A stretch of DNA of 64,000 nucleotides from Glutamicibacter arilaitensis Re117 (GCF_000197735.1 NC_014550.1:1612001-1676000); one strand, 5' to 3'; positions 46,795 through 56,435 are shown, counted from the first letter of the stretch. Made by a program: numbers and translations. The notes: generated from the letters alone by a model not told the origin.

Positions 46795-46965
46795 TGAGTA
46801 TCTTCACTGAAAGCGGCATTTCGCGGATCAGCTGAATCTGAGTTAGGAACCACTAAGATCTAATTGGATGTTGGTTTCAGTACGGATGACTACGGTAAGA
46901 GCTGGCACGCACAGTGATCAATGCACTTCAACGTGCGTCCAGCAAATACACTACGAAAGAGAATA

Positions 46966-49197
46966 ATGCAGGAAAGCAGTTCGACGACCTACAGCGAGAC
47001 GGTAGAACCAGTCATCTCGATCATTTCCGCGGTGTATAACGTCGCCGAGTATCTTCCGGCCTACCTCGGCTCCCTCGACGCACAGCTCGTGGATCCCAAA
47101 AAAATCGAGGTGATCCTCGTCAGTGATGGTTCACCCGATGAATCTGAACAGATCATTAAGACGTGGATGGCTACTACGCGTATTCCATCCTGTTTGCTGA
47201 CCAAGGCCAACGGAGGGCAAGCTTCGGCCCGCAATCTCGGTTTGGAATCGGCTCGTGGAACTTGGGTGACTTTCTGCGACCCGGACGATTTTCTGGATCC
47301 AGCTTATTTGAGCGAAGTATTCGCCAATATTAAACTGAATGCCGACAATCCGCCGGCGATGTACGCTACGCGTCTTGTTAGCTATATCGAGGCCACTGAT
47401 TCATATTCACACAGCCACCCGTTGAAGCGCCGGTTCCGAGACGGAACTCGAGTTGTTGATCTCAACCGATCGCCAGATTTCTTCCACATGCATGGGCCAA
47501 CAGCTATCGTCAACCGGATGACCGCTGAACGAATGTCTTTGCGTTTTTCGGAGGAGCTCCGATTCAGTTTTGAAGACGCGCACTATGTCGCGAGCTATCT
47601 GCTGGATCAAGATGTTCCGAGCATCGGATATGTCGATACTGCGGTCTATAATTACCGCATTCGAGCGGCCCGTAACTCGTCGGTGCAGATCGGTGCGACA
47701 AAACCCGAAAAGTACACAGAGGTGCTTGAATATGGGCATCTGGACTTGATTGCTCAATGTAAAGCTGCCGGACATCCTGTGCCCAAGTGGCTGCAGTTCA
47801 TGATGTTATACGACACGCTGTGGTACTACCGAGGCGACCGTCGAGTAGGTGCTCCTTCCAAACAGTTGACTGCTGAGCACTTGGAGATTTTCCACCGGAA
47901 CATGTCTGAAATTCTGGCTGAAATCGACGATGAGTCAATCGGCGACTTCGAAGTCATGCCAACAGACCAGGAACTGCGCAATGCCTTGTTGCTCGGCTAT
48001 AGGCACCCCAATTCCAGGCCGTCGCAGATCAACATCATCGAGCATGACCCGCAGCGGGAAATGACCCGACTGGAGTATCTCTACAGCGGTGCTCTTCCTC
48101 GGGAGGAAATCACTTACCGTGGACGTTTGGTCGCGCCAAAAATGGCTAAAAGCCAAGCTGTGCGCCTGATGGGCCGAGTGCTGTTCTTCCACCGTCACAT
48201 CTGGATTCCATCGAACGGAACGTTCACCATCCATTTGGACGGTGTGATGACGCCGCTGGTATTTGGGCGTACTCCCCGGCCCGTATTTACGATTCGACCC
48301 ATCCAAGTACAACGGCATTTCGATAAGGGCAGCGAGGAAACACTGCCCATCATGCGCGGGCGGCAAAACAGTAGTAAGTTGAAACGCGCCATTGGCCTGG
48401 CAGAATTCACGGTTAAAAACCGTGTGGCAGCAATTCGCAAGAGCCTCCCACAACGCAAAACCCCGTTGCAACGGCTGAAGGACTACATCGAATCCCCACG
48501 TGCTACCTATGTGTTCGGCGGGTCCTGGGTGCTAATGGACCGTCCAGGTGTTGCCAATGACAATGCTGAGCATCTTTATCGTTATCTGCGCGCCAAGAAC
48601 CCAAAGATCAACGCATGGTTCGTGCTGGAGAAAGAATCAGCCGACTGGCAGCGCTTGGAAGACGAAGGGTTTAGACTGCTCGAATACGGCAGCCGAAGCC
48701 ACTATGCAGCGCTGGGGCATGCAGTGGTTTACGCATCCTCCCACCTCGATCGATTTGTCACCAACCCGTTCCCGAAGGGGCTGAAGGTCCCTCAAGCTTG
48801 GAAGTTTGTTTTCCTGCAGCATGGAGTCACCTTGCATGATCAATCAGCTTGGTTCAATAGCAAGAAGATTGATCTGCTCATCACCGCTACGCGGGATGAG
48901 TACCAATCGATAGTCGGCGACGCGAACACCTACAAGTTCACAGCCAAGGAAGTTGCACTGACTGGTTTTCCGCGTCACGATGCACTGACGGCGTACGACC
49001 CAAGCAAATCGTTAAAGCGGGTTAAAACCGTCGTGCTTTCGCCGACTTGGCGAGCTGGCCTATTGACGGTGGCGGACGAACGCGGAAATCGAGAGCTCCT
49101 TGAAGGCTTTGAGGAAAGTACCTACGCACGTTCCCTGTCAGCCGTCCTAGGTTCTGCCACGTTCATAGACGGCTTAGCGGATGTAATCACTCGGTAG
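46966..49197 (+). pseudogene. GT2-TagF fusion, C-terminally truncated
   Basis: 743 codons from the ATG at 46966 (AAAGAGA upstream; 46921 is an alternative in-frame ATG). N-terminal GT2 domain: ISIISAVYNVAEYLPAYLGSLDAQ, VSDGSPDESEQII, CDPDDFLDP. The C-terminal part begins a CDP-glycerol glycerophosphotransferase domain (NDNAEHLYRYLRAKNPKINAWFVL, FLQHGVTLHD, LSPTWRAGLL) but stops just after VITR. The intact paralogue at 52805 continues about 160 more residues, including the HP and TDYSS-x-AFD active-site motifs, all missing here. The break coincides with an IS remnant at 49199. The GT2 half might still work, but the polymerase half should be dead. Confidence 0.82.
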
Positions 49198-49198
49198 T

Positions 49199-49397
49199 TT
49201 GTTTACACACGAACTCACCACATCGCTTACAACCAAACTCAGGACATCGTAGACACGCGGCATCAGCACATCGCTTACAACCAAACTCACAACATCGCTG
49301 ACACCGTGCGCAACGAATCTCCTTAGCTAGGAAATGGCGTCGTCAGACGAATAGTAGATGTCCTCATACTCGATCCGCTTCTGAGTCCAGGCCGGCT
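49199..49397 (-). mobile_element. IS remnant with end iterons and transposase C-terminus
   Basis: From about 49199 (TTGTTTACACACG) the sequence no longer resembles TagF. Four 19-bp units of the form AACTCA-CATCG-TTAC start at 49212, 49236, 49260 and 49284, exactly 24 bp apart, like subterminal transposase-binding repeats of some IS481-type elements. On the minus strand 49397-49327 reads EPAWTQKRIEYEDIYYSSDD and ends at a stop, compatible with a transposase C-terminus cut by the adjacent IS3 element. Family assignment is tentative. Confidence 0.5.
49212..49302. repeat. Four 19-bp iterons at 24-bp spacing
   Basis: Units at 49212-49230, 49236-49254, 49260-49278 and 49284-49302. Units 1, 2 and 4 begin AACTCA; all contain ACATCG and end in TTAC, AGAC or TGAC. 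Spacers of five bases include CAAAC/ACCA. Part of the IS remnant. Confidence 0.8.
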
Positions 49398-49431
49398 CGG
49401 AAATTTTCAAGTCAAGTGAGACCAATGAGTG

Positions 49432-50373
49432 TTAACCAGCTTGCATTTCTTGTCCTTCCAACCGCTTCACCGGCTCATTGATCCACGCCGCTTCGGGCAT
49501 CTGAAGCTTCTTCGGCAACCTGCGCCGCCCAAAACGCTCAGGATGCTCATCCCAAGCCCTCTGCAATGCAGCCAACCTCTGGTCATCAACATGCCCAGTC
49601 ATCCCGAAATGAACATCAGCAGGCGTATGGAACCCAATCCCCGAATGGCGATGGTGCCCGTTATACGACTGAACAAACCGGTCCATGAAAGCCCGGGCAT
49701 CAACAAGTGATCCAAACCGCTGCGGGAATGTCGGAAGATACTTCAAGGTCTTGAACCACGCCTCACTGAACGGGTTGTCATTGCTGACCTTCGGCCGCGA
49801 ATGCGATTTGAGCACGTCCAAGTCCGCCAACAAAGCCGCCACGGGTTTCGAGGTCATCGAGGTGCCGCGGTCGGCATGCACAACTTTCGGCACCTGGTCT
49901 TTGGCGAACACCCCGGCAATGAAATCACGCGCCAGCTCCCCGGATTCACGAGTATGGACCTGGCAACCGACGATATAGCGCGAATAGATATCAATCATCA
50001 CGTACGCGTCGAAATACACGCCCTTCGTCGGGCCGGCCAGCTTAGTGATATCCCAAGTGAACACCTCTCCAGGCTGATCCGCGACCAGCTCGGGGACCTT
50101 TCGTGCTGGATGACGGGCCTGTCGACGGCGTTCAGCCACTTGCTTCGCCCTCCGCAGCAACCGATACATGCTCGATACCGAGCACAGATATGTCCCTTCA
50201 GACAGCAGCGTGGCGTGGATCTGCTCTGGGGCTTGGTCCACGAACCGTTCGCTGTTCAGCGTTGCCAGAATCGTGGTTTCTTCCTGCGCGGTGAGCTTGT
50301 TCGCTGGTGCCGGGCGAGGAGCGGTAGCCCGCAGTGCTCGCCCTGCGCGGGCAGCGTTTTGGCGGCGGTTCAT
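49432..50373 (-). CDS. IS3-family transposase OrfB (copy A)
   Basis: 313-residue DDE integrase-like transposase: EVFTWDITKLAG, IVGCQVHTRESG, HADRGTSMTSK, and FSEAWFKTLKY with the catalytic Glu. Its frame is open upstream of the ATG to overlap the end of orfA (about 50477) in the -1 phase, encoding an extra HTH-like STRQASSLAGVSRATMNR; the active OrfAB is thus expected by -1 frameshifting as in other IS3 elements. Appears identical to copy B. Confidence 0.9.
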   Translation of the reverse strand: MNRRQNAARAGRALRATAPRPAPANKLTAQEETTILATLNSERFVDQAPEQIHATLLSEGTYLCSVSSMYRLLRRAKQVAERRRQARHPARKVPELVADQPGEVFTWDITKLAGPTKGVYFDAYVMIDIYSRYIVGCQVHTRESGELARDFIAGVFAKDQVPKVVHADRGTSMTSKPVAALLADLDVLKSHSRPKVSNDNPFSEAWFKTLKYLPTFPQRFGSLVDARAFMDRFVQSYNGHHRHSGIGFHTPADVHFGMTGHVDDQRLAALQRAWDEHPERFGRRRLPKKLQMPEAAWINEPVKRLEGQEMQAG

Positions 50374-50471
50374 CGTCGCCCTACTGACCCCGGCCAGCGA
50401 GCTGGCCTGACGTGTTGATACCCCGCCGGTGACCAGTTGTTCATAAACGTGGGACAGGAGGTCCTGGGCTG

Positions 50472-50909
50472 CTATTTGGAATCCGCGCTCTTCGAGATTT
50501 GTTCCAAGAGCGCGTGTGCTTTTCCCATGATCTCCAACGCGGTTTGGGTGGTTGCAAGCTTCTGCTCGTTGGCAGCTAGCTGCTTTTTCAGTCGGGCGAT
50601 TTCCGCTTGTTCCTTGCTCAGCCGGCTACTGGACCGGGCCGGGAAGCTGTTGCTGGTTGAATCTCCGAGGACTCCGGCGTCGCGTAGCCTGCGCCATTCA
50701 ACGATCTGCGAGGAATACAAGGCGTTGGCGCGCAGGTAGCCTCGGCCCTCGCCGGTTTGGATCGCTTGTTCGTAGCCGTCGAGGTAAGCCAGTTTCTGGG
50801 CTGGGCTGATGCTCCTGCGGCGGGGCTGTTCTGGGCGCGAATCGATGGAGTCCATAGTTCCATTCTCCGGCATGTTCCCCGGGGTGGGGTGGATGGAATC
50901 GATGCTCAT
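50472..50909 (-). CDS. IS3-family transposase OrfA (copy A)
   Basis: 145 residues. HTH region RRRSISPAQKLAYLDGYEQA, then a leucine-zipper-like coiled coil (EQAEIARLKKQLAANEQKLA), the usual OrfA make-up. A downstream ATG (about 50855) is an alternative start. Ends just inside the open orfB frame. Confidence 0.88.
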   Translation of the reverse strand: MSIDSIHPTPGNMPENGTMDSIDSRPEQPRRRSISPAQKLAYLDGYEQAIQTGEGRGYLRANALYSSQIVEWRRLRDAGVLGDSTSNSFPARSSSRLSKEQAEIARLKKQLAANEQKLATTQTALEIMGKAHALLEQISKSADSK

Positions 50910-50996
50910 GATGGCGGTTGTACCTGTTCTCGCCCTGTCTGAGGGGAGGTTTACTTGCTATGAATCAGTGGTCTCACTCCAGCCTGACAGACAGGG

Positions 50997-51149
50997 GGCG
51001 CGGACGACCTTCTATGAAGCCATATCAAGTGGCCGGATTGGCGCCACCCATCAAGACGGACGAGTCGTTGAAAAGTCATCCAGAATTCAGTGAAGACATA
51101 GTCTTGATGAGTCACATCTTGGTGGGTGGCATCTATCTTGCCAGCGGGT
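50997..51149. other. Orphan 153-bp segment between two IS3 elements
   Basis: Not part of either flanking IS. One plus-strand frame is open throughout (includes KSHPEFSEDIVLMSHILVGG), but it resembles nothing I can name and has no ribosome site. Perhaps a scrap of the DNA that once joined the truncated GT2-TagF gene to the next gene, or part of another lost element. Confidence 0.4.
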
Positions 51150-51195
51150 CGGAATTTTTCAAGTCAAACGGTACCAACACGAGTCTAAATAACTA

Positions 51196-52188
51196 TCAAG
51201 CAGCCTGAACTGCCCGATCCTTCGGATTGTTAATCCATGCAGCTTCAGGCATCGCCAAAATCTTCGGATCCTGCGACGTACTAAAGCGTTCAGGATGCCG
51301 CGCACGAGCCGCTGCCAGCGTTTGTGAACGTTTCGCAGCGACCGAATTAGCCAACCCAAAATGAACGTCCGCCGGCGTATGCAACCCGATCCCCGAATGC
51401 TGATGAGCATGGTTGTACCACTGCACGAATTCACTGATAAATAAGCGCGCATCACTCAATGAAGAGAAACGTTCAGGGAACTGCGGAGCATACTTCAAAG
51501 TCTTGAACAACGACTCGCTGTAGGGGTTGTCGTTGCTGACCCGAGGCCGCGAATGCGACCTAGTCACTTCCAAATCAGAGAGCAAAGCCGCGACCGTCTT
51601 CGACGTCATACTCGTTCCGCGGTCCGCGTGAACAACCAGGGGGATTCCATGGACGCCAAAGATCTCTTTCATCATCTCCACGGCTAGCTGGCCGGACTCG
51701 GTTGCGTGCACATGCGCGCCAACGATATACCGCGAATAAATATCGACCATCAAATAGCAGTCAAAGTACTTACCCTTCACCGGACCAGCCAGTTTTGTGA
51801 TGTCCCAACTATAGACTTCACCTGGTGCATTAGCTTCCAGCTCTGGGATCGCACGCGGCTTATGCCTCGCTAAACGGCGGCGTTCCTTGACCAGCCGGTT
51901 CTCATTGAGCACCCGATAAAACGATGAAAGAGAACCCAAATATTGACCTTCATCGAGTAGCTTCGCATAGACCTGCATCGGGGCCATATCCACCCACTCA
52001 GGGCTATTCAAAGCACTTAGAATCGCAGCCCGTTCAACATGGCTGAGCTTGTTCGGTGGCGCCGGACGCGGAGTATCCTGCGGCTTGCTCGGTTTGCGGT
52101 TCATTGTGGTGCGTGAAACGCCCGCTATGACAGCGGCTTTCCGTTGCGGGATCTTGATGTCAAGCAACCGCTGGTACGCGGCTTTCAT
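51196..52188 (-). CDS. IS3-family transposase OrfB (type C)
   Basis: 330 residues. N-terminal HTH (KIPQRKAAVIAGVSRTTMNR), then DDE core: EVYSWDITKLAG, HADRGTSMTSKTVAAL, YSESLFKTLKYAPQFP. Start ATG overlaps the orfA stop (ATGA), in the -1 phase, after an A/G-rich AAGAAGAAATGA stretch that could permit slippage. About two-thirds similar by eye to OrfB of copies A/B. Confidence 0.9.
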   Translation of the reverse strand: MKAAYQRLLDIKIPQRKAAVIAGVSRTTMNRKPSKPQDTPRPAPPNKLSHVERAAILSALNSPEWVDMAPMQVYAKLLDEGQYLGSLSSFYRVLNENRLVKERRRLARHKPRAIPELEANAPGEVYSWDITKLAGPVKGKYFDCYLMVDIYSRYIVGAHVHATESGQLAVEMMKEIFGVHGIPLVVHADRGTSMTSKTVAALLSDLEVTRSHSRPRVSNDNPYSESLFKTLKYAPQFPERFSSLSDARLFISEFVQWYNHAHQHSGIGLHTPADVHFGLANSVAAKRSQTLAAARARHPERFSTSQDPKILAMPEAAWINNPKDRAVQAA

Positions 52189-52619
52189 TTCTTCTTGGAC
52201 TTCGCCTCGTCCTGCGACTCGTTGATGGCGTTCTCGAAGAACGCCGAGAGTTTTCCCATGATATCTAAGGCTTCTTCCGTCTGTTTCCGCTTGCCCTCAC
52301 TCACCTCTAACTGGCGGCGTAGGCGGGCAATCTCGGCCTGTTCGGCGCTGAGCTTGCCGAGACGGGTTCCGGCTGTTTTTCCTTCGAGGACGCCGGCATC
52401 GCGTAGTTTGCGCCATTCGGTGATATGCGAGGAATACACGCCATGCTCACGCAGGTAGGCGCCGCCCTTCTGCTCGGTGATAGCTTCGTCGTAACCGGCA
52501 AGCAGTTCAAGTTTCTCGGTTGGGGTGAACGTCCTGCGTCGGGACGGTCCACCGGCGCGGGGTCCGGGATTAGTCATAGGACTATCTTGTCCTATGGTGG
52601 TTGTGGCTAGGTCAGGCAT
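52185..52619 (-). CDS. IS3-family transposase OrfA (type C)
   Basis: 144 residues: RRRTFTPTEKLELLAGYDEA as HTH, then EQAEIARLRRQLEVSEGKRKQ coiled coil, and lysine-rich C-terminus KSKKK just before the orfB start. Same plan as OrfA of copies A/B. Confidence 0.88.
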   Translation of the reverse strand: MPDLATTTIGQDSPMTNPGPRAGGPSRRRTFTPTEKLELLAGYDEAITEQKGGAYLREHGVYSSHITEWRKLRDAGVLEGKTAGTRLGKLSAEQAEIARLRRQLEVSEGKRKQTEEALDIMGKLSAFFENAINESQDEAKSKKK

Positions 52620-52804
52620 TGAGGATGATTTCCTGGTTCTCGCCCTACGTGCTGGAGTGGATTTGCTGTGTGGCGTTGGTACCGTTCCAGCCTGACACGT
52701 AGGGATATTCCGAGTTCCTACAGGAGACTAGGGCATAATGGGCAGTTGAGCCGGCCTTCGAAAGGCACACGTTTCATCGTCAAAACAGGAGAAGCATAAT
52801 CTAC

Positions 52805-55654
52805 ATGGAAAAGTACGACAGAAATCCGCTCGTTTCATTTGTTGTATCTGTCTACGGGGTAGCGCAGTATTTGCCGGATTTTTTGGATTCCCTGATCCAG
52901 CAGTCTGCTGATATACGCCGTGTGGAACTCATCTTTGTCAATGACGGTACGCCTGACAACTCAGTCGAGATCATTGAGGCATGGATTGAAAAGAATGACG
53001 TTGTAGCAAAGGTGGTATCGAAGCCCAATGGTGGCCCTAGCTCAGCCCGAAATACAGGTTTACAGCATGTGTCGACAGATTGGGTCTCTTTCCCAGATCC
53101 CGACGATGTTCTTGTCCCTGAGTACTTAGAGACAGTCTTAGACACCCTCGATACCAAAGACGGTACGAGTACCGATCTAATCGTCACTAATCTTCAGTTC
53201 ATGGATGACTTGACGGGTGAAGTAACCGATACGCACCCACTTCGAGTGCGATTCAAGAAAAAGAGTCAGACAGTTGAACTGAACCGGCATCCGGACTACA
53301 TCCATTTGTCAGCGGCAACTGGTTTCTACCGTATTGCCACGATTCGACAGTTAGAAATCGAGTTCGATTCACGAGTAAAGCCAAACTTCGAAGATGCGCA
53401 CTTTACCGCTAAGTATTTAATGGGTGTTACCTCGCCAAAGGTAACCATGTTGCGTGAAGCTAAGTATTGCTACCGTCGTCGGAACGATGGATCCTCTCTC
53501 GTGCAGACTAGCTGGCAAAAGCCAGAAAAATATATAGATCTGCCAAAGTACGGATACCTAGCTCTGCTTCAAGAAGCTAAGGAAAAACTAGTACGTATCC
53601 CTGAATGGGTTCAGAACGTAGTTCTGTACGACATCTTTTGGTACTTGCGCGAAGATGACCGAATGCATTCCGCGACGGCGAATATTGATCCGCAGCTCGC
53701 CAAGGAGTTCCACACGTACTTGGAACAAATCATTGCGCTTGTTGACGAACATGTAATTGCAGATTTCCGCGTGGTTAAGACGAATTGGTACCACCGACAG
53801 GAACTGCTGCAGCGTTTCAAACCTAAGCCAATTCAGTACACTGATGTTTCCGTAAACGCTCTAGATGTTGATAAGCAAATCGTACGCGCTAGGTACTATT
53901 TCTCCGGCGAACTACCCGTTGAGACGTTCCGAGCACGCGGATTTGAAATTCAGCCAATTCATGCCACTGTTCAGAAATACACACTTTTCGGTGAAATCAT
54001 GATGTACGAGCGTATCGCGTGGTTGCCAGCCACCGGTACTTTGTCACTTGACCTGGACGGTCATCGTATTCCTCTGTCTCCAGGCGGATTCCCTGATGCT
54101 CCTTATCGGTTGCCTGCGTCCAAAATTTGGCGACAGCTCAATAAAACAGCTGTCCCCGTAGTTGGGGAACCGACTTTCCAAGATTCGGGTAATGCTGGTT
54201 GGCGCAGGGAACTGCTACGAAGCTCAAAGAGAGCTTTGAAAGATACCGTTAAGTCGGGCCTGCGAAAGTACGACAGCTGGACTGTCGACAATACGGTGCG
54301 TTCGCTCGAAAGCGTTATTTCCCGCGAGGGGAACACAGGAGGAGACTCCGTTGTAGACCTTTTCGGTAAGGCACATGGCGCCGGTAAGAAATTCGTAGAT
54401 TCTTTGCAGGGGGACTTCGACTCGTTTGATAAGTTCCAAAGAGAAGTGATCCTTGGTCTTTCGAAGAGTTCTAAGATAAGTTCTCTTTTCAAGAACTCGT
54501 GGACGCTGATCGATCGAGATACTGAAGCGCACGACAACGCTGAACACCTGTACCGTTACTTGGCGAAGCAGCGTCCAGATATCAACGCGTGGTTTGTTTT
54601 GACGAGCGATTCAAGCGATTGGCAACGCTTGGCTAATGAAGGCTTCAAGCTGGTTCCGCACGGATCGATCGAACATCTGCTTCTATTACTTTGCACCACG
54701 CACTTGGTCTCTTCGCAGGTGGATCACTACATAGTCCACCCGTTCACCCCCAAGTTGTATAAGGCCTTCCCATGGAAGTTCACTTTCCTTCAGCATGGGG
54801 TCAGCAAAGACGACGTTTCCAGATGGCTCAACCGAAAGCCAATTGACTTGCTCATCACCGCGTCGAGTCACGAGTATTCTGATTTTGTAGATGACTTCGG
54901 TCCATATCGGTTCAGCAGCAAGGACACCGTTCTTACCGGTATGCCTCGGTTCGACAAACTCTTTTCCGATGCGTTGGACTTGCCAGAGTCAGACAGGAAG
55001 ACGTTACTAGTGATGCCGACTTGGCGTCGTTGGCTGTTGGGTGAAGCTGTTGACGGTGGTAACTTGCGCGAAACCCTCGCCGATTTCTGGGAGTCAACGT
55101 ATGCTGAATCGTGGGTAGGATTCCTGCAATCAGACGAATTGCGTGATTTCGCGGAGAAGTTTAATTTGAATGTTGCCTTCATGCCTCATCCAAATATGCG
55201 TCCGTACCTCGAGGATTTCAATCTTCCTGAGCACGTAACTGTCTACAGCTACCTGGATACTGACGTTCAGTCGCTTCTGGTCAAGGGAGCAGTGTTGGTC
55301 ACCGACTATTCATCGGTTGCTTTCGACGGCGCATATATCGGAACCCCAGTCATCTATTATCAGTTTGACCGGGACGAGTTTTTCTCCGGAAACCATGTAT
55401 TTAGGCAGGGGGATTGGAGCTATGACGATAAGGGCTTGGGTCCTGTCACTGTGTCGCAAAACGAGCTATTCGCTTCTCTCAACGACATCGCGAACAACGA
55501 TTTCCACCCGGTAGAAGAGTTTAGCGAACGCGTACATCAGACGTTTGCAGACCCAGATGCGGGATCATGTGAAAGAGTGACCGCTGCAATCGAAAATCTT
55601 CGACGTCCGTTGACTTATGCAGAGGCCTATCTACGCATAACGGAGCAAAACTAA
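52805..55654 (+). CDS. GT2-TagF fusion: glycosyltransferase plus CDP-glycerol glycerophosphotransferase
   Basis: 949 residues. N-terminal GT2 (VSFVVSVYGVAQYLPDFLDSL, VNDGTPDNSVEII, FPDPDDVLVPEYL), a middle beta-rich part (about 330-500), then a TagF-type domain from about 560 (NAEHLYRYLAKQRPDINAWFVL, FLQHGVSKDDV, VMPTWRRWLL) with His795 in MPHPNMRP and Asp834 in TDYSSVAFDGAYIGTPVIYY. This protein could add both a sugar and glycerol phosphate, making a glycosylated poly(glycerol phosphate)-like chain. AGGAG at 52787-52791 is 13 bases from the ATG. Paralogue of the truncated gene at 46966; separated from the cluster by IS elements, with GC lower than the housekeeping genes. Confidence 0.88.
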   Translation: MEKYDRNPLVSFVVSVYGVAQYLPDFLDSLIQQSADIRRVELIFVNDGTPDNSVEIIEAWIEKNDVVAKVVSKPNGGPSSARNTGLQHVSTDWVSFPDPDDVLVPEYLETVLDTLDTKDGTSTDLIVTNLQFMDDLTGEVTDTHPLRVRFKKKSQTVELNRHPDYIHLSAATGFYRIATIRQLEIEFDSRVKPNFEDAHFTAKYLMGVTSPKVTMLREAKYCYRRRNDGSSLVQTSWQKPEKYIDLPKYGYLALLQEAKEKLVRIPEWVQNVVLYDIFWYLREDDRMHSATANIDPQLAKEFHTYLEQIIALVDEHVIADFRVVKTNWYHRQELLQRFKPKPIQYTDVSVNALDVDKQIVRARYYFSGELPVETFRARGFEIQPIHATVQKYTLFGEIMMYERIAWLPATGTLSLDLDGHRIPLSPGGFPDAPYRLPASKIWRQLNKTAVPVVGEPTFQDSGNAGWRRELLRSSKRALKDTVKSGLRKYDSWTVDNTVRSLESVISREGNTGGDSVVDLFGKAHGAGKKFVDSLQGDFDSFDKFQREVILGLSKSSKISSLFKNSWTLIDRDTEAHDNAEHLYRYLAKQRPDINAWFVLTSDSSDWQRLANEGFKLVPHGSIEHLLLLLCTTHLVSSQVDHYIVHPFTPKLYKAFPWKFTFLQHGVSKDDVSRWLNRKPIDLLITASSHEYSDFVDDFGPYRFSSKDTVLTGMPRFDKLFSDALDLPESDRKTLLVMPTWRRWLLGEAVDGGNLRETLADFWESTYAESWVGFLQSDELRDFAEKFNLNVAFMPHPNMRPYLEDFNLPEHVTVYSYLDTDVQSLLVKGAVLVTDYSSVAFDGAYIGTPVIYYQFDRDEFFSGNHVFRQGDWSYDDKGLGPVTVSQNELFASLNDIANNDFHPVEEFSERVHQTFADPDAGSCERVTAAIENLRRPLTYAEAYLRITEQN

Positions 55655-55779
55655 TAGTTTTATTCCACTTTTGCGCACTTCGGTGGATGCATCCAATGCC
55701 TGAATTAGTCGTTGAGAAATAACTTGTAGCCACGACACTAATTCAGTTTCTGGTACATCTATCTCGTTTTGCAGTGGCT

Positions 55780-55820
55780 AGCCGTTGGTCTCGATTTTTC
55801 GGGGCCAACGGCTGCTTTGC
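55780..55820 (+). terminator. Probable terminator after the GT2-TagF gene
   Basis: 9-bp GC-rich stem (55780-55788 with 55805-55813) around a loop that contains TTTTT, then GCTTT. The rest of 55655-55900 shows nothing further before the nested IS. Confidence 0.55.
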
Positions 55821-55981
55821 TACAACTAAAGATTTCTGATTTCCAACCGTAGGCGCCTTAAGGCATCCGAGGGTACATGATCTTTCGTGATGGAAGCGGG
55901 TGGTTGGGTCCCCAGAGAGTAGTCCAGTGACTATGTGAGTACTCGTGTCCGACCATGGACACAGGAGGAATCACAGAAACA

Positions 55982-56260
55982 ATGGCACGCAGACACACAC
56001 CAGACCAGGTCATCGCTAAAGTCCGTCAAGGACAAAAGATGCTCAACGACGGACACCCGATGATCGAGGTCATCAAGGAACTTCAGATCACTGAAGCTAC
56101 TTGGTACCGCTGGATCAACCAGTACGGGTCCGAGAAAAACGCTGAAGCCAGCAAACGTACCAAGGAGCTAGAGAAGGAAAACGCGCGCCTCAAGAAGCTG
56201 CTCGCTGATCAGATGCTCGCCAACGACATCCTTACTGAGGTTGCCAAGGGAAAATTCTAA
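55982..56260 (+). CDS. IS3-family transposase OrfA (element E)
   Basis: 92 residues from MARRHTPDQVIAKVRQG (an upstream in-frame start at 55955 is less likely). HTH region VIKELQITEATWYRWINQYG, then coiled coil TKELEKENARLKKLLADQML, typical of OrfA. The stop lies in GGAAAATTCTAA, where the -1 frame continues into orfB. Confidence 0.88.
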   Translation: MARRHTPDQVIAKVRQGQKMLNDGHPMIEVIKELQITEATWYRWINQYGSEKNAEASKRTKELEKENARLKKLLADQMLANDILTEVAKGKF

Positions 56261-56435
56261 GCCCCGAACCACGCCGCCGTGCTGTACGGATGGCGATGAA
56301 AAAATTCGGGGCGTCCGAACGCTTCGCTTGCCAAGTTCTGGGCCAGAACCGCTCTGCACTACGTAAGAAAAAAAACACCGATGAGCTTTGACGAAGCGCA
56401 GCTACGAGCCGGCTTGAGGGCTGTCGCGTCTAAGC

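Larger units (their letters stand above)
49398..50996 (-). mobile_element. IS3-family element, copy A
   Basis: 1599 bp that appears identical to copy B at 57298-58896. Ends read CGGAAATTTTC and CCCTGTCTGTCAGG inward, with inner inverted repeats sharing AGTGAGACCA. No target duplication is visible (flanks GGCT and GGCG), unlike copy B, so the flanks were rearranged after insertion. Carries orfA and orfB on the minus strand. A CCCTGTCTG/CAGACAGGG hairpin lies at the orfA end. Confidence 0.88.
51150..52704 (-). mobile_element. IS3-family element, type C
   Basis: 1555 bp, related to copies A/B in layout but different in sequence. Ends CGGAATTTTTC and CCCTACGTGTCAGG reading inward; the inner repeats share AACGGTACCAAC. 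No target duplication is evident (flanks GGGT and ATAT). Two minus-strand genes with a 4-base ATGA overlap. It also has a subterminal hairpin, CCCTACGTG (52643-52651) with CACGTAGGG (52696-52704). Confidence 0.85.

Noticed and set aside
49212..49302. Regular repeats suggesting a CRISPR array
   Set aside because: Only four units, 5-bp spacers, imperfect repeats and no cas genes; the position at an IS boundary fits transposase-binding iterons.
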